Origin: CAXBID01 sp049791475
GTDB lineage: Bacteria > Bacteroidota > Bacteroidia > Flavobacteriales > Flavobacteriaceae
Assembly (NCBI GenBank): GCA_049791475.1
Contig: JBAQZZ010000326.1
Coordinates: 1-35,313, forward strand
Direction: 5' to 3'
Length of the DNA: 35,313 bases
A program made the position numbers and the translations under genes. Below the pieces are notes generated by a model. The model was not told the origin of the DNA and did not search any database. It saw nothing but the letters and a program-made list of their open reading frames with translations. Shown here piece after piece: positions 8,587-17,095 of the stretch. Numbering within the stretch: the first letter of the stretch is position 1; each line of letters begins with the position of its first letter.

Positions 8587-11133
8587 ATGGATGATAATTT
8601 TTCCCCAAGAGTAAAAGATGTTATTGCTTACAGCAAAGAAGAGGCATTGCGTTTAGGCCACGATTTTATTGGCACTGAACACCTAATGCTTGGGCTTTTA
8701 CGTGATGGTGATGGTAAAGCAATTAACATTTTAAATGCACTAGATATTGATTTAAATCATTTACGCCGAAAAGTAGAAATATTAAGTCCTGCAAACCCAA
8801 ATATAACTGTATCTTCAAATCAAAAAAAGAATTTACATCTTACAAGGCAAGCAGAACGCGCTTTAAAAACCACTTTTTTAGAAGCAAAACTATTTCAAAG
8901 CTCTTCAATAAACACGGCACATTTGTTGCTTTGTATTTTAAGAAATGAAAACGACCCCACTACCAAGCTTTTAAATAAGCTAAAAGTTGACTACGATAAT
9001 GTTAAAGAACAATTTAAACTCATGATTACAAACGATAATAATTACATAGAACCAAAATCTGAATTTCAGGATGACGATGCAAACCCTGATGATGATGCTA
9101 GAAAAGACAATATATTTAATGCTCCAGCCGGAAAAACCAACAAGAAATCAAAAACGCCAGTTTTAGATAATTTTGGCCGCGATTTAACCGCTATGGCTGA
9201 GGAAGGAAAATTAGACCCCGTTGTTGGTCGGGAAAAAGAAATACAACGTGTTTCACAAGTTTTAAGTAGAAGAAAGAAAAATAATCCGCTTTTAATTGGT
9301 GAACCTGGAGTTGGTAAATCTGCCATTGCTGAAGGTTTAGCTCTTAGAATTGTTAAGCGTAAAGTATCACGTATTTTATTTAATAAACGTGTGGTAACTT
9401 TAGATTTGGCAAGTTTAGTTGCTGGAACAAAGTACCGTGGACAGTTTGAAGAGCGTATGAAAGCCGTAATGAACGAGCTTGAAAAAAATGACGATGTTAT
9501 TCTTTTTATTGATGAAATTCATACCATTGTTGGCGCTGGTGGCGCAACTGGAAGTTTAGACGCTTCAAATATGTTTAAACCCGCTTTAGCGCGTGGCGAA
9601 ATTCAATGTATTGGAGCTACAACATTAGATGAATACAGACAGTATATAGAAAAAGATGGTGCTTTAGAGCGTCGTTTTCAAAAGGTTATTGTAGAACCAA
9701 CTACAGTTGAAGAAACTATAGAAATTCTTAATAATATAAAAGGTAAATACGAAGAGCATCATAATGTTGATTATACACCTGAAGCTATTGAAGCTTGTGT
9801 AAAATTAACAAACCGCTATATGACTGAACGTTTTTTACCAGACAAAGCTATTGATGCTTTAGATGAAGCGGGTTCTCGTGTTCACATTACAAATATTGAT
9901 GTTCCTAAGCAAATTATAGAACTTGAAAAGCAACTAGAAGGCATAAAAGAAACTAAAAATGCCGTTGTAAGAAAACAAAAATATGAGGAAGCCGCTAAAC
10001 TTAGAGACGATGAAAAACGTATAGAAAAAGAATTAGCTATTGCTCAAGAAAAATGGGAAGAAGATACCAAACAACATCGTGAAATTGTAACTGAAGATAA
10101 TGTTGCAGATGTGGTTTCGATGATGACTGGGGTACCTGTAAACCGTATTGCACAAACCGAGATTAATAAACTTGCCGAATTACCTAATCTAATAAAAGGT
10201 AAAGTAATAGGTCAAGATGAAGCTGTTTCGAAAGTTGTTAAAGCGATTCAGCGTAATCGTGCTGGACTAAAAGACCCTAATAAACCAATTGGCTCATTTA
10301 TATTTTTAGGACAAACAGGCGTTGGAAAAACACAGTTAGCTAAAGTTTTATCAAGAGAATTGTTTGATAGTGAAGATTCACTTGTTCGTATAGACATGAG
10401 TGAATACATGGAGAAATTTGCGATTTCGAGATTAATTGGCGCACCTCCAGGATACGTTGGTTATGAAGAAGGCGGTCAATTAACTGAAAAAATCAGAAGA
10501 AAACCTTATGCTGTGCTTCTTTTAGATGAAATTGAAAAAGCGCATCCAGATGTTTTTAATATGCTGCTTCAAGTTTTAGACGATGGCTATTTAACCGATA
10601 GTTTAGGGCGCAAAATCGATTTTAGAAATACCATTATTATTATGACTTCTAATATTGGCGCTCGTAAATTAAAAGATTTTGGAACAGGTATTGGTTTTGG
10701 AACGGCTTCTCAAAAAGCTCAAGAAGATTCGAACGCAAGAGGTATTATTGAAAATGCACTTAAAAAATCATTTGCGCCAGAGTTTTTAAATAGAATTGAT
10801 GATGTTGTTGTATTCAATACCTTAGAGAAAGAAGATATTAATAAAATTATCGATATTGAACTTGAAAAACTCTTAACACGAATAAAAGGCTTGGGTTATA
10901 TTTTAACATTAACCGATACCGCCAAAGGTTACATAGCCGAAAAAGGTTTTGATAAACAATATGGTGCACGTCCTTTAAAAAGAGCCATTCAAAAATATGT
11001 TGAAGATGCCTTGGCTGAAGAAATTGTAGCATCAAATCTTCAAGATGGTGATAAAATCAAAATTGATTTAAATAATAAAACTGAGGAATTAAAAATTTCT
11101 ATTGAAAAAGCTGAAAAACCTACAGAGTCTTAA
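8587..11133 (+). CDS. clpC: ATP-dependent Clp protease ATP-binding subunit ClpC
   Basis: An 848-residue class I Hsp100 unfoldase that feeds substrates to ClpP. Domains in order: Clp-N repeats (about 1-145), an acidic linker, the first AAA+ module (Walker A GEPGVGKS at 238-245, Walker B ILFIDE at 305-310), a UVR/middle domain (about 461-496, KYEEAAKLRDDEK), and the second AAA+ module (Walker A GQTGVGKT at 575-582). The UVR segment assigns it to ClpC rather than ClpA or ClpB. An IGF tripeptide in the second module (GTGIGFG) is the ClpP-docking loop, so it should work as a protease partner. It is monocistronic, with its own promoter and a strong terminator. Confidence 0.96.
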   Translation: MDDNFSPRVKDVIAYSKEEALRLGHDFIGTEHLMLGLLRDGDGKAINILNALDIDLNHLRRKVEILSPANPNITVSSNQKKNLHLTRQAERALKTTFLEAKLFQSSSINTAHLLLCILRNENDPTTKLLNKLKVDYDNVKEQFKLMITNDNNYIEPKSEFQDDDANPDDDARKDNIFNAPAGKTNKKSKTPVLDNFGRDLTAMAEEGKLDPVVGREKEIQRVSQVLSRRKKNNPLLIGEPGVGKSAIAEGLALRIVKRKVSRILFNKRVVTLDLASLVAGTKYRGQFEERMKAVMNELEKNDDVILFIDEIHTIVGAGGATGSLDASNMFKPALARGEIQCIGATTLDEYRQYIEKDGALERRFQKVIVEPTTVEETIEILNNIKGKYEEHHNVDYTPEAIEACVKLTNRYMTERFLPDKAIDALDEAGSRVHITNIDVPKQIIELEKQLEGIKETKNAVVRKQKYEEAAKLRDDEKRIEKELAIAQEKWEEDTKQHREIVTEDNVADVVSMMTGVPVNRIAQTEINKLAELPNLIKGKVIGQDEAVSKVVKAIQRNRAGLKDPNKPIGSFIFLGQTGVGKTQLAKVLSRELFDSEDSLVRIDMSEYMEKFAISRLIGAPPGYVGYEEGGQLTEKIRRKPYAVLLLDEIEKAHPDVFNMLLQVLDDGYLTDSLGRKIDFRNTIIIMTSNIGARKLKDFGTGIGFGTASQKAQEDSNARGIIENALKKSFAPEFLNRIDDVVVFNTLEKEDINKIIDIELEKLLTRIKGLGYILTLTDTAKGYIAEKGFDKQYGARPLKRAIQKYVEDALAEEIVASNLQDGDKIKIDLNNKTEELKISIEKAEKPTES

Positions 11134-11156
11134 TAAATCCAAAGTTAAACATATCA

Positions 11157-11194
11157 AAATCCTACATTCTAATTGAACGTAGGATTTTTTTTTT
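11157..11194 (+). terminator. Terminator after clpC
   Basis: A 9-bp perfect stem (AAATCCTAC at 11157-11165, GTAGGATTT at 11179-11187) with a 13-nt loop and a continuing run of T. Confidence 0.85.
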
Positions 11195-11250
11195 GACATA
11201 ACTGTAACAAATAAAGAATACGACACTCTATACTATAACAATTTGTTTTT

Positions 11251-11814
11251 TTGACATCAACCACATTAAATACTGAGCAACTCGTTAACCTTTGTAAATC
11301 TGGAAACCAATCGGCACAATTGGAAATTTATAATAGATATTACAAAGCCATGTATAACGCATCTTTCAGAATTGTAAAAAACAATTTTGAAGCTGAAGAT
11401 ATTATGCAAAATTCATTTTTAATGGCGTTTTCAAAGTTAGAAAGCCTAAATGATTCTAAAATTTTTGGTCCCTGGTTAAAACGAATTGTTATAAATAATA
11501 GCATTTATCATTACAAAAAAAGTATTAAAAAAAATGAAGTTCCTTTGGATGATATGCTCTATAAAGTTGAAGATAATGCTAATGGGATTGAGAGTAATTA
11601 TGAGTTTACAAACCTAAAAGCACAACAAGTTTTAGAAACCATGAAAACGTTAAAAGATAATTACAGAATAGCTTTAACACTAAATCTAATTGAAGGTTAT
11701 GATTATGAGGAAATTAGTGCTATTATGAATATAAGTAATGCGAATTGTAGAACAACAATTTCTAGGGCTAAAGAAAGTTTACGACAAAAACTACAAACCG
11801 TTTTAGAATATTAA
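11251..11814 (+). CDS. RNA polymerase sigma factor, ECF type (sigma-70 family)
   Basis: A 187-residue sigma factor. Region 2 covers about residues 20-95 (YYKAMYNASFRIVKN, EAEDIMQNSFLMAF, then FGPWLKRIVINNS), and region 4 about 120-185 with a helix-turn-helix (EGYDYEEISAIMNISNANCRTTISRAKESL). There is no sigma-3 domain, as expected of the ECF group. The start is TTG: an in-frame stop lies at 11236-11238, and the first internal ATG would remove part of region 2. It leads a three-gene unit with a membrane protein 10 nt downstream and a GIN-domain protein, which suggests an envelope-stress regulon (inference). I did not find a convincing autoregulatory promoter. Confidence 0.92.
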   Translation: MTSTTLNTEQLVNLCKSGNQSAQLEIYNRYYKAMYNASFRIVKNNFEAEDIMQNSFLMAFSKLESLNDSKIFGPWLKRIVINNSIYHYKKSIKKNEVPLDDMLYKVEDNANGIESNYEFTNLKAQQVLETMKTLKDNYRIALTLNLIEGYDYEEISAIMNISNANCRTTISRAKESLRQKLQTVLEY

Positions 11815-11824
11815 AAAATAGAAG

Positions 11825-12376
11825 ATGAGTAAAAATAACATAAACAATTTATTTAAAAATTTGGAAAACACATTTGATGTTGATGTCCCCGAAACTGGAC
11901 ATGAAACACGTTTTCTAAATAAATTAAAAAATGAAAATAAGCAACCATTAAAAATTGTTAAAACAAAAACTAATTTCTGGAAACCTTTCATTGGTATTGC
12001 TGCTTCTATAGCACTTATTTTTTCTGTTTTTATTTTTACCTCAAAAGCAGACAATACTACTGATCTAGCTAGTATTTCTCCAGAAATGGCAAAAACTGAA
12101 AGTTTATTTACAGCGACACTTTCAAAAGAATTAGAAAACCTTGATAGTGAAGACATGCCAGAATATCAAGAATTAATTGTAGATGTATTGTTTCAAATTA
12201 AAGTATTGGAAGAAGACTATAATCAACTCATTTTTGGCTTAAAAGAAGAACCAAATAATGAGTTAATCCTTTCTGCTATGATTTTAAATTTTCAAAATAG
12301 AATTGATGTATTGCAAGACACAAAAGATAAAATTGAAGCGCTAAAAAACTCAAATAATAAAGTAAAATTACTATAA
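11825..12376 (+). CDS. Single-pass membrane protein, probable anti-sigma factor
   Basis: A 183-residue protein with a charged cytoplasmic N-terminal part (about 1-55, containing ETGHETRFLNKL), one membrane segment (about 57-75, FIGIAASIALIFSVFIF), and an extracytoplasmic helical, acidic C-terminal part (about 80-183). The topology and the position 10 nt after an ECF sigma gene are those of anti-sigma factors. The classical zinc-binding anti-sigma motif HxxxCxxC is absent, so this would be a non-ZAS type. The function is inferred from context; the gene is otherwise a conserved hypothetical of flavobacteria. The next gene starts 10 nt after its stop. Confidence 0.75.
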   Translation: MSKNNINNLFKNLENTFDVDVPETGHETRFLNKLKNENKQPLKIVKTKTNFWKPFIGIAASIALIFSVFIFTSKADNTTDLASISPEMAKTESLFTATLSKELENLDSEDMPEYQELIVDVLFQIKVLEEDYNQLIFGLKEEPNNELILSAMILNFQNRIDVLQDTKDKIEALKNSNNKVKLL

Positions 12377-12386
12377 ATCAAAAATC

Positions 12387-13112
12387 ATGAAAAAAACAAT
12401 TACACTACTAACAATGTCTTTAATGTTTGTTAACATTATGAATGCCCAATTATGGGGAAACAAAAAAGTAAAAGGCAACGGAAATGTTGTTACAGAAACT
12501 AGAACAACTAGCGATTACGATGGTATTAAATGCGCTGGCTCCATGGATTTTATATTAGTATCTGGTAATGAAGGGAAAATAATATTAGAAGGAGATTCTA
12601 ACCTACTAGAATATATTATTACTGAAGTAAAAGACGATAACTTAATAGTTAAAGTAAAAAAAGGAATCCATATGGATTACAAAAATAAGACTATAAAAAT
12701 CACAATTCCTTTTAAAGATATAAGCCTAGTTTCTCTTGCGGGTTCTGGCGATTTATTCAATAAAGATATCATAGAAACTGACAAATTAAGTGTTTCCTTA
12801 GCTGGAACTGGAGATATAAAACTAGATATTAAAACTAATTTTGTTAAAGGTGCCGTTGCTGGATCTGGAGATTTAACCTTATCGGGTAATACTGATAAGT
12901 TAGAAGCTAAAATTGCTGGTTCTGGAGATTTTCATGGGTTTGGTTTACAAGCAAATGATACAGAGGTTGCAATTGCTGGTTCTGGAGACGCAAAAGTAGT
13001 TAGTAACAAAAATTTATCTGCAAGAGTTTCAGGTTCTGGAGATATTAAATATAGAGGAAACCCAAAATTAGATAAAAAAGTTGCAGGTTCTGGGAGTGTA
13101 ACTAAAGATTAA
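12387..13112 (+). CDS. Exported GIN-domain protein (DUF2807, head GIN)
   Basis: A 241-residue protein with a signal peptide (MKKTITLLTMSLMFVNIMNAQ). The mature part is a repetitive beta structure: the tetrapeptide GSGD or a close variant recurs about every 15-25 residues (AGSGDLF, AGTGDIK, AGSGDLT, AGSGDFH, AGSGDAK, SGSGDIK, AGSGSVT). This is typical of the GIN domain, which folds as stacked beta-helix turns. The molecular role is unknown; the name putative auto-transporter adhesin head is only a family label. It is the last gene of the sigma-factor unit and ends at a strong terminator. It may be a target, or a sensor, of the sigma/anti-sigma pair. Confidence 0.88.
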   Translation: MKKTITLLTMSLMFVNIMNAQLWGNKKVKGNGNVVTETRTTSDYDGIKCAGSMDFILVSGNEGKIILEGDSNLLEYIITEVKDDNLIVKVKKGIHMDYKNKTIKITIPFKDISLVSLAGSGDLFNKDIIETDKLSVSLAGTGDIKLDIKTNFVKGAVAGSGDLTLSGNTDKLEAKIAGSGDFHGFGLQANDTEVAIAGSGDAKVVSNKNLSARVSGSGDIKYRGNPKLDKKVAGSGSVTKD

Positions 13113-13136
13113 TTCCCTTTTCATCAATCAATAATT

Positions 13137-13164
13137 AAAGTCACTCAATGAGTGACTTTTTTTA
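13137..13164. terminator. Bidirectional terminator between the GIN gene and the UMF1 transporter
   Basis: A 10-bp perfect stem (AAAGTCACTC at 13137-13146, GAGTGACTTT at 13150-13159) with a 3-nt loop and a T tail. It lies between convergent genes and overlaps the stop end of the transporter gene, so it can serve both strands. Confidence 0.85.
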
Positions 13165-14457
13165 TTCATCTGATAATTTAGGTACTCTAAATAACAAAAT
13201 AATTCCAACCAAAAAGAAAACAAATAAAAAGAATATAGCATATCGCATCGATTTATATTCTGATACAATAGCAAAAATAAGCATCCCTATTACTATCCCT
13301 ATTTTTTCAGCAACGTCATAAAAACTAAAATACGATGTTGTATCTTCTGTTTCTGGTAAAAACTTTGAATAGGTAGAACGCCCCAAAGATTGCACACCGC
13401 CCATAACTAAACCAACTAAGCCTGCTGTTACATAAAACTGAATTGGAGTTTTTATAAAATATGCATAAACACAAAGGAACATCCATATAAAATTTACTGC
13501 AATAAGTGTTTTTATATTTCCGTACTTAGAAGAGGCTTTAGAGGTTAAAATTGCTCCGGCAATAGCAACTAATTGAATGACTAAAATACTAACTATTAAT
13601 CCCGTTGTCTTTTCGCTATCTGACGCCCAATCAATTTCCTTTTCACCAAAATAAACAGCCATAAGCATTATAGTTTGCACTGCCATACTAAACACAAAAA
13701 AAGCATTTAAATATCGTTTTAACCTTAAATTTTGCTTCAACTGCTTCCAAACTTCTTTTAATTCTCTGAAACCATTAAATATAACATATTTTGTTACTTT
13801 GTGCCCAGATGAAACCCCTGATGGTAAAATATAGAATGTATATTGACTAAATAAAGCCCACCAAATACCAACGGTTATAAATGAATATTTCATCATTTTT
13901 ATAGCGCCGGCTTCATCTTCCTGACTCATCACCATAGCTAAATTTATAACTAATAAAAGCACACTACCTATGTAACCCATAGAAAATCCTTTTGCACTAA
14001 TACTGTCTTGTTGATCCTCAAAAGCTATATCTGGCAAATAGGAGTTATAAAAAACCAAACTTCCCCAATAACCAATCAATCCCATAAAATAAAATAACAA
14101 GCTCAAATGAATATAGTTTAAATCAAACCAATACAAACCAATGCAACCAGCTGAACCTAAATAGCAAAAGAACTTCATGAAATTCTTCTTATTTCCTACA
14201 TAATCAGCAATACCAGACAAAATTGGAGACAAAAACACGACTACTAAAAACGTAAAAGCTGTAACCAGCATTATTAAAACCTCTTGCTTCATTTGGAATC
14301 CAAATGCAGAAACCAATTCGTCTTTTGAGTTAAATAATGAAGAATAAAAAAGTGGAAATATAGACGATGCAATAGTTAACGTGTATACCGAATTTGCCCA
14401 ATCGTAAAACGCCCATGCATTTAGAAGTTTTTTACTTCCTTTTTTAAGTTGATTCAT
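13162..14457 (-). CDS. MFS transporter of the UMF1 (Atg22-like) family
   Basis: A 431-residue integral membrane protein with about 12 hydrophobic segments. The N-terminal signature LLNAWAFYDWANSVYTLTI, followed by IFPLFYSS, is characteristic of the UMF1/Atg22-like permeases, as is the later GLVMGGVQSLGRSTYSKFLP segment. Yeast Atg22 exports amino acids from the vacuole; the substrate of bacterial members is not known. It follows the M48 protease gene on the minus strand, but the hairpin between them looks like a terminator whose T tract touches this ATG. Expression therefore depends on read-through or on a promoter hidden in or before that hairpin. Confidence 0.9.
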   Translation of the reverse strand: MNQLKKGSKKLLNAWAFYDWANSVYTLTIASSIFPLFYSSLFNSKDELVSAFGFQMKQEVLIMLVTAFTFLVVVFLSPILSGIADYVGNKKNFMKFFCYLGSAGCIGLYWFDLNYIHLSLLFYFMGLIGYWGSLVFYNSYLPDIAFEDQQDSISAKGFSMGYIGSVLLLVINLAMVMSQEDEAGAIKMMKYSFITVGIWWALFSQYTFYILPSGVSSGHKVTKYVIFNGFRELKEVWKQLKQNLRLKRYLNAFFVFSMAVQTIMLMAVYFGEKEIDWASDSEKTTGLIVSILVIQLVAIAGAILTSKASSKYGNIKTLIAVNFIWMFLCVYAYFIKTPIQFYVTAGLVGLVMGGVQSLGRSTYSKFLPETEDTTSYFSFYDVAEKIGIVIGMLIFAIVSEYKSMRYAIFFLFVFFLVGIILLFRVPKLSDE

Positions 14458-14483
14458 AAAAAAACTGCTCTTTTATTGAGCAG
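14458..14483 (-). terminator. Terminator-like hairpin touching the start codon of the UMF1 transporter
   Basis: On the minus strand, CTGCTC (14483-14478), a 7-nt loop, and GAGCAG (14470-14465) are followed by seven T that end at 14458, one base before the ATG at 14457. It probably ends the M48 protease transcript. Confidence 0.7.
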
Positions 14484-14522
14484 CTTCTAAAGTAATGAAA
14501 TATTTTATTTTTAGTGTACTAT

Positions 14523-15341
14523 TTATCTAAATGAGGTTATACCAAATTTTTTAGCTTCCTCCACCGCTCTTGGTGCTAAAGCTGTAAGGTTGGCTATACG
14601 CGAATCGTTTGAAGGGTGCGTACTTAAAAATTCCGGTGGTGCCTGTCCACCGCTATTGGCTTTCATACGCTTCCATAATTCAGCAGCTTCAGCAGGATTA
14701 TAACCTGCAATAGCCATTAAAGTTAGTCCAATACTATCTGCTTCTGTTTCATGACTTCTACTAAATGGTAACATCACTCCTACTTGCGAACCGATACCAT
14801 AATATTGATTAAACGCATTTCTAGATTGTTCATCTTGAATAGCAATATTACCAGCTAAAGCAACACCTTGTTGTACGTAAGCAGCACTCATACGTTGTTG
14901 TCCGTGATTCGCTAAAGCATGAGCTACCTCATGACCCATAATTGCTGCAACACCAGTTTCGCTATTTGCAATTGGCAAAATACCTGTATAAAAAACAATT
15001 TTTCCACCAGGCATAGCCCAAGCATTAACTGTTTTATCATCAACTAAATTATATTCCCATTTGTAATCCTTTAAATAGCCTTCATTACCATTAGCATTTA
15101 ACCAGCGTTCTGCTGCAACTGCTATTCGCTGCCCTACACGTGTTATCATTTCAGAATCTTTTGTTCCTGTTACTACTTTATTTTCTGTTAAAAACTGATC
15201 GTATTGAGCAAAAGCTGTTGGAAACAATTGAGAATTTGGCACTAAAGCCATAGTCTTTTTACCCGTAAACGGATTTGTTGCACACGATAGAATTAATAAT
15301 AAAATTCCTGATACTATAAGTGCGTTTTTAAATTTCATCAT
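14523..15341 (-). CDS. M48 family metalloprotease, lipoprotein
   Basis: A 272-residue zinc protease of the cell envelope. A lipoprotein signal peptide ends in the lipobox ILSC with Cys20. The zinc site is HEVAH at 137-141, with the third ligand in HETEAD (Glu200). The family includes the E. coli periplasmic proteases LoiP and BepA, which degrade or repair misassembled outer-membrane proteins. It lacks the TPR tail of BepA and so resembles LoiP/YcaL. Start Met1 or Met2 are both possible and differ by one residue. It appears monocistronic, ending at the hairpin at 14458-14483. Confidence 0.93.
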   Translation of the reverse strand: MMKFKNALIVSGILLLILSCATNPFTGKKTMALVPNSQLFPTAFAQYDQFLTENKVVTGTKDSEMITRVGQRIAVAAERWLNANGNEGYLKDYKWEYNLVDDKTVNAWAMPGGKIVFYTGILPIANSETGVAAIMGHEVAHALANHGQQRMSAAYVQQGVALAGNIAIQDEQSRNAFNQYYGIGSQVGVMLPFSRSHETEADSIGLTLMAIAGYNPAEAAELWKRMKANSGGQAPPEFLSTHPSNDSRIANLTALAPRAVEEAKKFGITSFR

Positions 15342-15501
15342 TATATGTTTTAAATATTTTATAAAAATACAAAAATCGTTCCTTTAAATTTAAGACACAT
15401 AAAATTTTTATTAGTCACATGTATTATAAAAGACATTGCTTTAGTTAAAGTGTTATGTTTTTAATTATTTACGACTTATTTTAGTAGAAAAAATATAAGA
15501 A

Positions 15502-15978
15502 ATGAAAAAGTTAATAGTTATTTGTCTGGGTTTACTGGTGTTTAACTGCAAAGGTAATGCGCAAAAAGAAGTGAAAAAAGTTTATGAAGTATCGAAAACA
15601 GATGCGGAATGGAAAGCCCAATTAACCGACAAGGAATATTATGTATTAAGAGAAGCTGGAACTGAACGTCCTTTTACAAGTCCGCTTAATAAAAACTACA
15701 AATCTGGTGTTTATGTATGTAAAGCTTGCGAAACTCCACTTTTTAAGAGCGAGCATAAATTTGATTCAGGAACAGGATGGCCTAGTTTTGATAGAGAAAT
15801 TACAGGTAATGTAGCTTATGGTACAGATTCTAAATTAGGCTACAGTAGAGATGAAGAACATTGTGCCACTTGCGGCGGGCATTTAGGACATGTTTTTAAT
15901 GATGGTCCAAAAAACACAACAGGAAAACGCCATTGCATTAATGGTGTATCGCTAAAATTTATTCCAGAAAATGAGTAA
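15502..15978 (+). CDS. msrB: Peptide-methionine (R)-S-oxide reductase, exported form
   Basis: A 158-residue MsrB that reduces methionine-R-sulfoxide in proteins. The N-terminus (MKKLIVICLGLLVFNC) is a signal peptide with a possible lipobox Cys16, so it should act in the periplasm. Zinc ligands are Cys73/Cys76 and Cys121/Cys124. The catalytic residue is Cys145 in RHCINGVSL. The position that often holds the resolving cysteine is Thr91 (GTGWPSF), so recycling must use another thiol. It overlaps the next gene, a second msrB, by 8 nt. A TATTTTAG octamer at 15477-15484 may be the -7 element, though its -33 partner is weak. Confidence 0.93.
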   Translation: MKKLIVICLGLLVFNCKGNAQKEVKKVYEVSKTDAEWKAQLTDKEYYVLREAGTERPFTSPLNKNYKSGVYVCKACETPLFKSEHKFDSGTGWPSFDREITGNVAYGTDSKLGYSRDEEHCATCGGHLGHVFNDGPKNTTGKRHCINGVSLKFIPENE

Positions 15979-16372
15979 TTATAAAGTAACTAAAACAGAA
16001 GATGAGTGGCGCAAGCAACTTAGCGAGGAAGAATATAGAATATTAAGGCAAAAAGGAACAGAGCGGCCACATACAGGCAAATTCAATCTTCACTTTGAAA
16101 AAGGGGCTTACGTTTGTGCTGGATGTAAACAACAGTTATTTGAAAGCGATAGTAAATTTGATGCACACTGCGGTTGGCCTAGTTTTGATGAATCTATTAA
16201 AGGCACCGTGGAGTATGTTCTTGATAAAACTCATAGCATGACGCGCACAGAAATTGTGTGCTCCAATTGTGGTGGGCATTTAGGACATGTTTTTAACGAT
16301 GGCCCCACAGAAACTGGAACACGTTACTGCGTAAATTCAGTAAGTATCGATTTTAAAACAGAAGATGAATAA
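15971..16372 (+). CDS. msrB: Peptide-methionine (R)-S-oxide reductase, cytoplasmic form
   Basis: A 133-residue MsrB without a signal peptide. Zinc ligands are Cys49/Cys52 and Cys97/Cys100, and the catalytic residue is Cys120 in RYCVNSVSI. The resolving cysteine is present at Cys67 (HCGWPSF), so it can form the usual disulfide that thioredoxin reduces. The start overlaps the exported copy by 8 nt, and its own end overlaps the DUF1572 gene by 8 nt, which implies translational coupling. The pair looks like an old duplication with one copy sent to each compartment; the sequences differ widely outside the motifs. Confidence 0.93.
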   Translation: MSNYKVTKTEDEWRKQLSEEEYRILRQKGTERPHTGKFNLHFEKGAYVCAGCKQQLFESDSKFDAHCGWPSFDESIKGTVEYVLDKTHSMTRTEIVCSNCGGHLGHVFNDGPTETGTRYCVNSVSIDFKTEDE

Positions 16373-16919
16373 CTCTTATTTAAATAGTGTTATTAAACAA
16401 TTTGAATATTACAAAAGTTTAGGTGATAAAACTTTTAATCAGCTTTCATTTGACGAATTACAAAATGAAATTGCTGATGATGCTAATTCCATTTCAATTA
16501 TAGTAAAACACATGGTTGGAAATATGTTAAGCCGATGGACTAATTTTTTAACTGAAGACGGTGAAAAGGAATGGCGAAAACGAGATAGAGAATTTGAAGA
16601 CACCTTTGAAACCAAAGTGCAATTAATTGCAAGTTGGAATACCGGTTGGCAATGTTTATTTGATGCTATAAAACCTTTAACTGAAAATGATTTAGAACGT
16701 ATAATTTATATTCGAAATCAAGGTCATACAGTTACAGAGGCAATAAACAGACAATTAGCACATTATTCTTATCATACAGGGCAAATTGTGTTTTTAGGAA
16801 AAGTTTTAAAAGGAAAAGAATGGAAATCGCTATCTATTCCAAAAGGACACTCTTCAAAGTATAATCAAGACAAATTTAGTAAAGAAAAAGGGAGACGCCA
16901 TTTCACAGATGATTTGTAA
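16365..16919 (+). CDS. DUF1572 family protein (DinB-like fold)
   Basis: A 184-residue helical protein of the DUF1572 family, which belongs to the DinB/YfiT-like four-helix-bundle group. The likely metal-binding histidines are His49 (VKHMVGN), His133 and His137 (LAHYSYHTGQ). Some related proteins are thiol-dependent S-transferases that use bacillithiol or mycothiol, but the substrate of this family is not established. It is the third gene of the msrB unit, overlapping msrB by 8 nt, which hints at a redox or thiol role (inference only). Confidence 0.85.
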   Translation: MNNSYLNSVIKQFEYYKSLGDKTFNQLSFDELQNEIADDANSISIIVKHMVGNMLSRWTNFLTEDGEKEWRKRDREFEDTFETKVQLIASWNTGWQCLFDAIKPLTENDLERIIYIRNQGHTVTEAINRQLAHYSYHTGQIVFLGKVLKGKEWKSLSIPKGHSSKYNQDKFSKEKGRRHFTDDL

Positions 16920-17007
16920 AAATTAAGTCGCAGTATTCAGTCTCTGTTGGCAGTAAGTTTTCGTTGCAACAATAGAACTTACGTGAAACAACAAGATTAT
17001 TAGTGAT

Positions 17008-17090
17008 TTTTTTCGCACAAAGCCGCTAACGTGCTTCGCAGAAAGATATAGCGGAAAGCCTGTCCCAATTTTTCATCGGGATCGCCCAAA
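17008..17090. repeat. Dispersed hairpin repeat remnant
   Basis: A GC-richer stretch between DUF1572 and the NDH-2 pseudogene. It holds CCGCTA...TAGCGG arms and a second hairpin, TCCCAAT (17063-17069) with ATCGGGA (17075-17081), which has one mismatch. The TAGCGGAAA core resembles a motif I recall from between flavobacterial genes. Nothing coding is seen in 16920-17095. Confidence 0.45.
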
Positions 17091-17095
17091 AAAAA

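Noticed and set aside
11205..11250. TGTAAC followed by CGAC as an ECF autoregulatory promoter for the sigma gene
   Set aside because: The spacing is about 12 nt, too short for the usual ECF -35/-10 distance.
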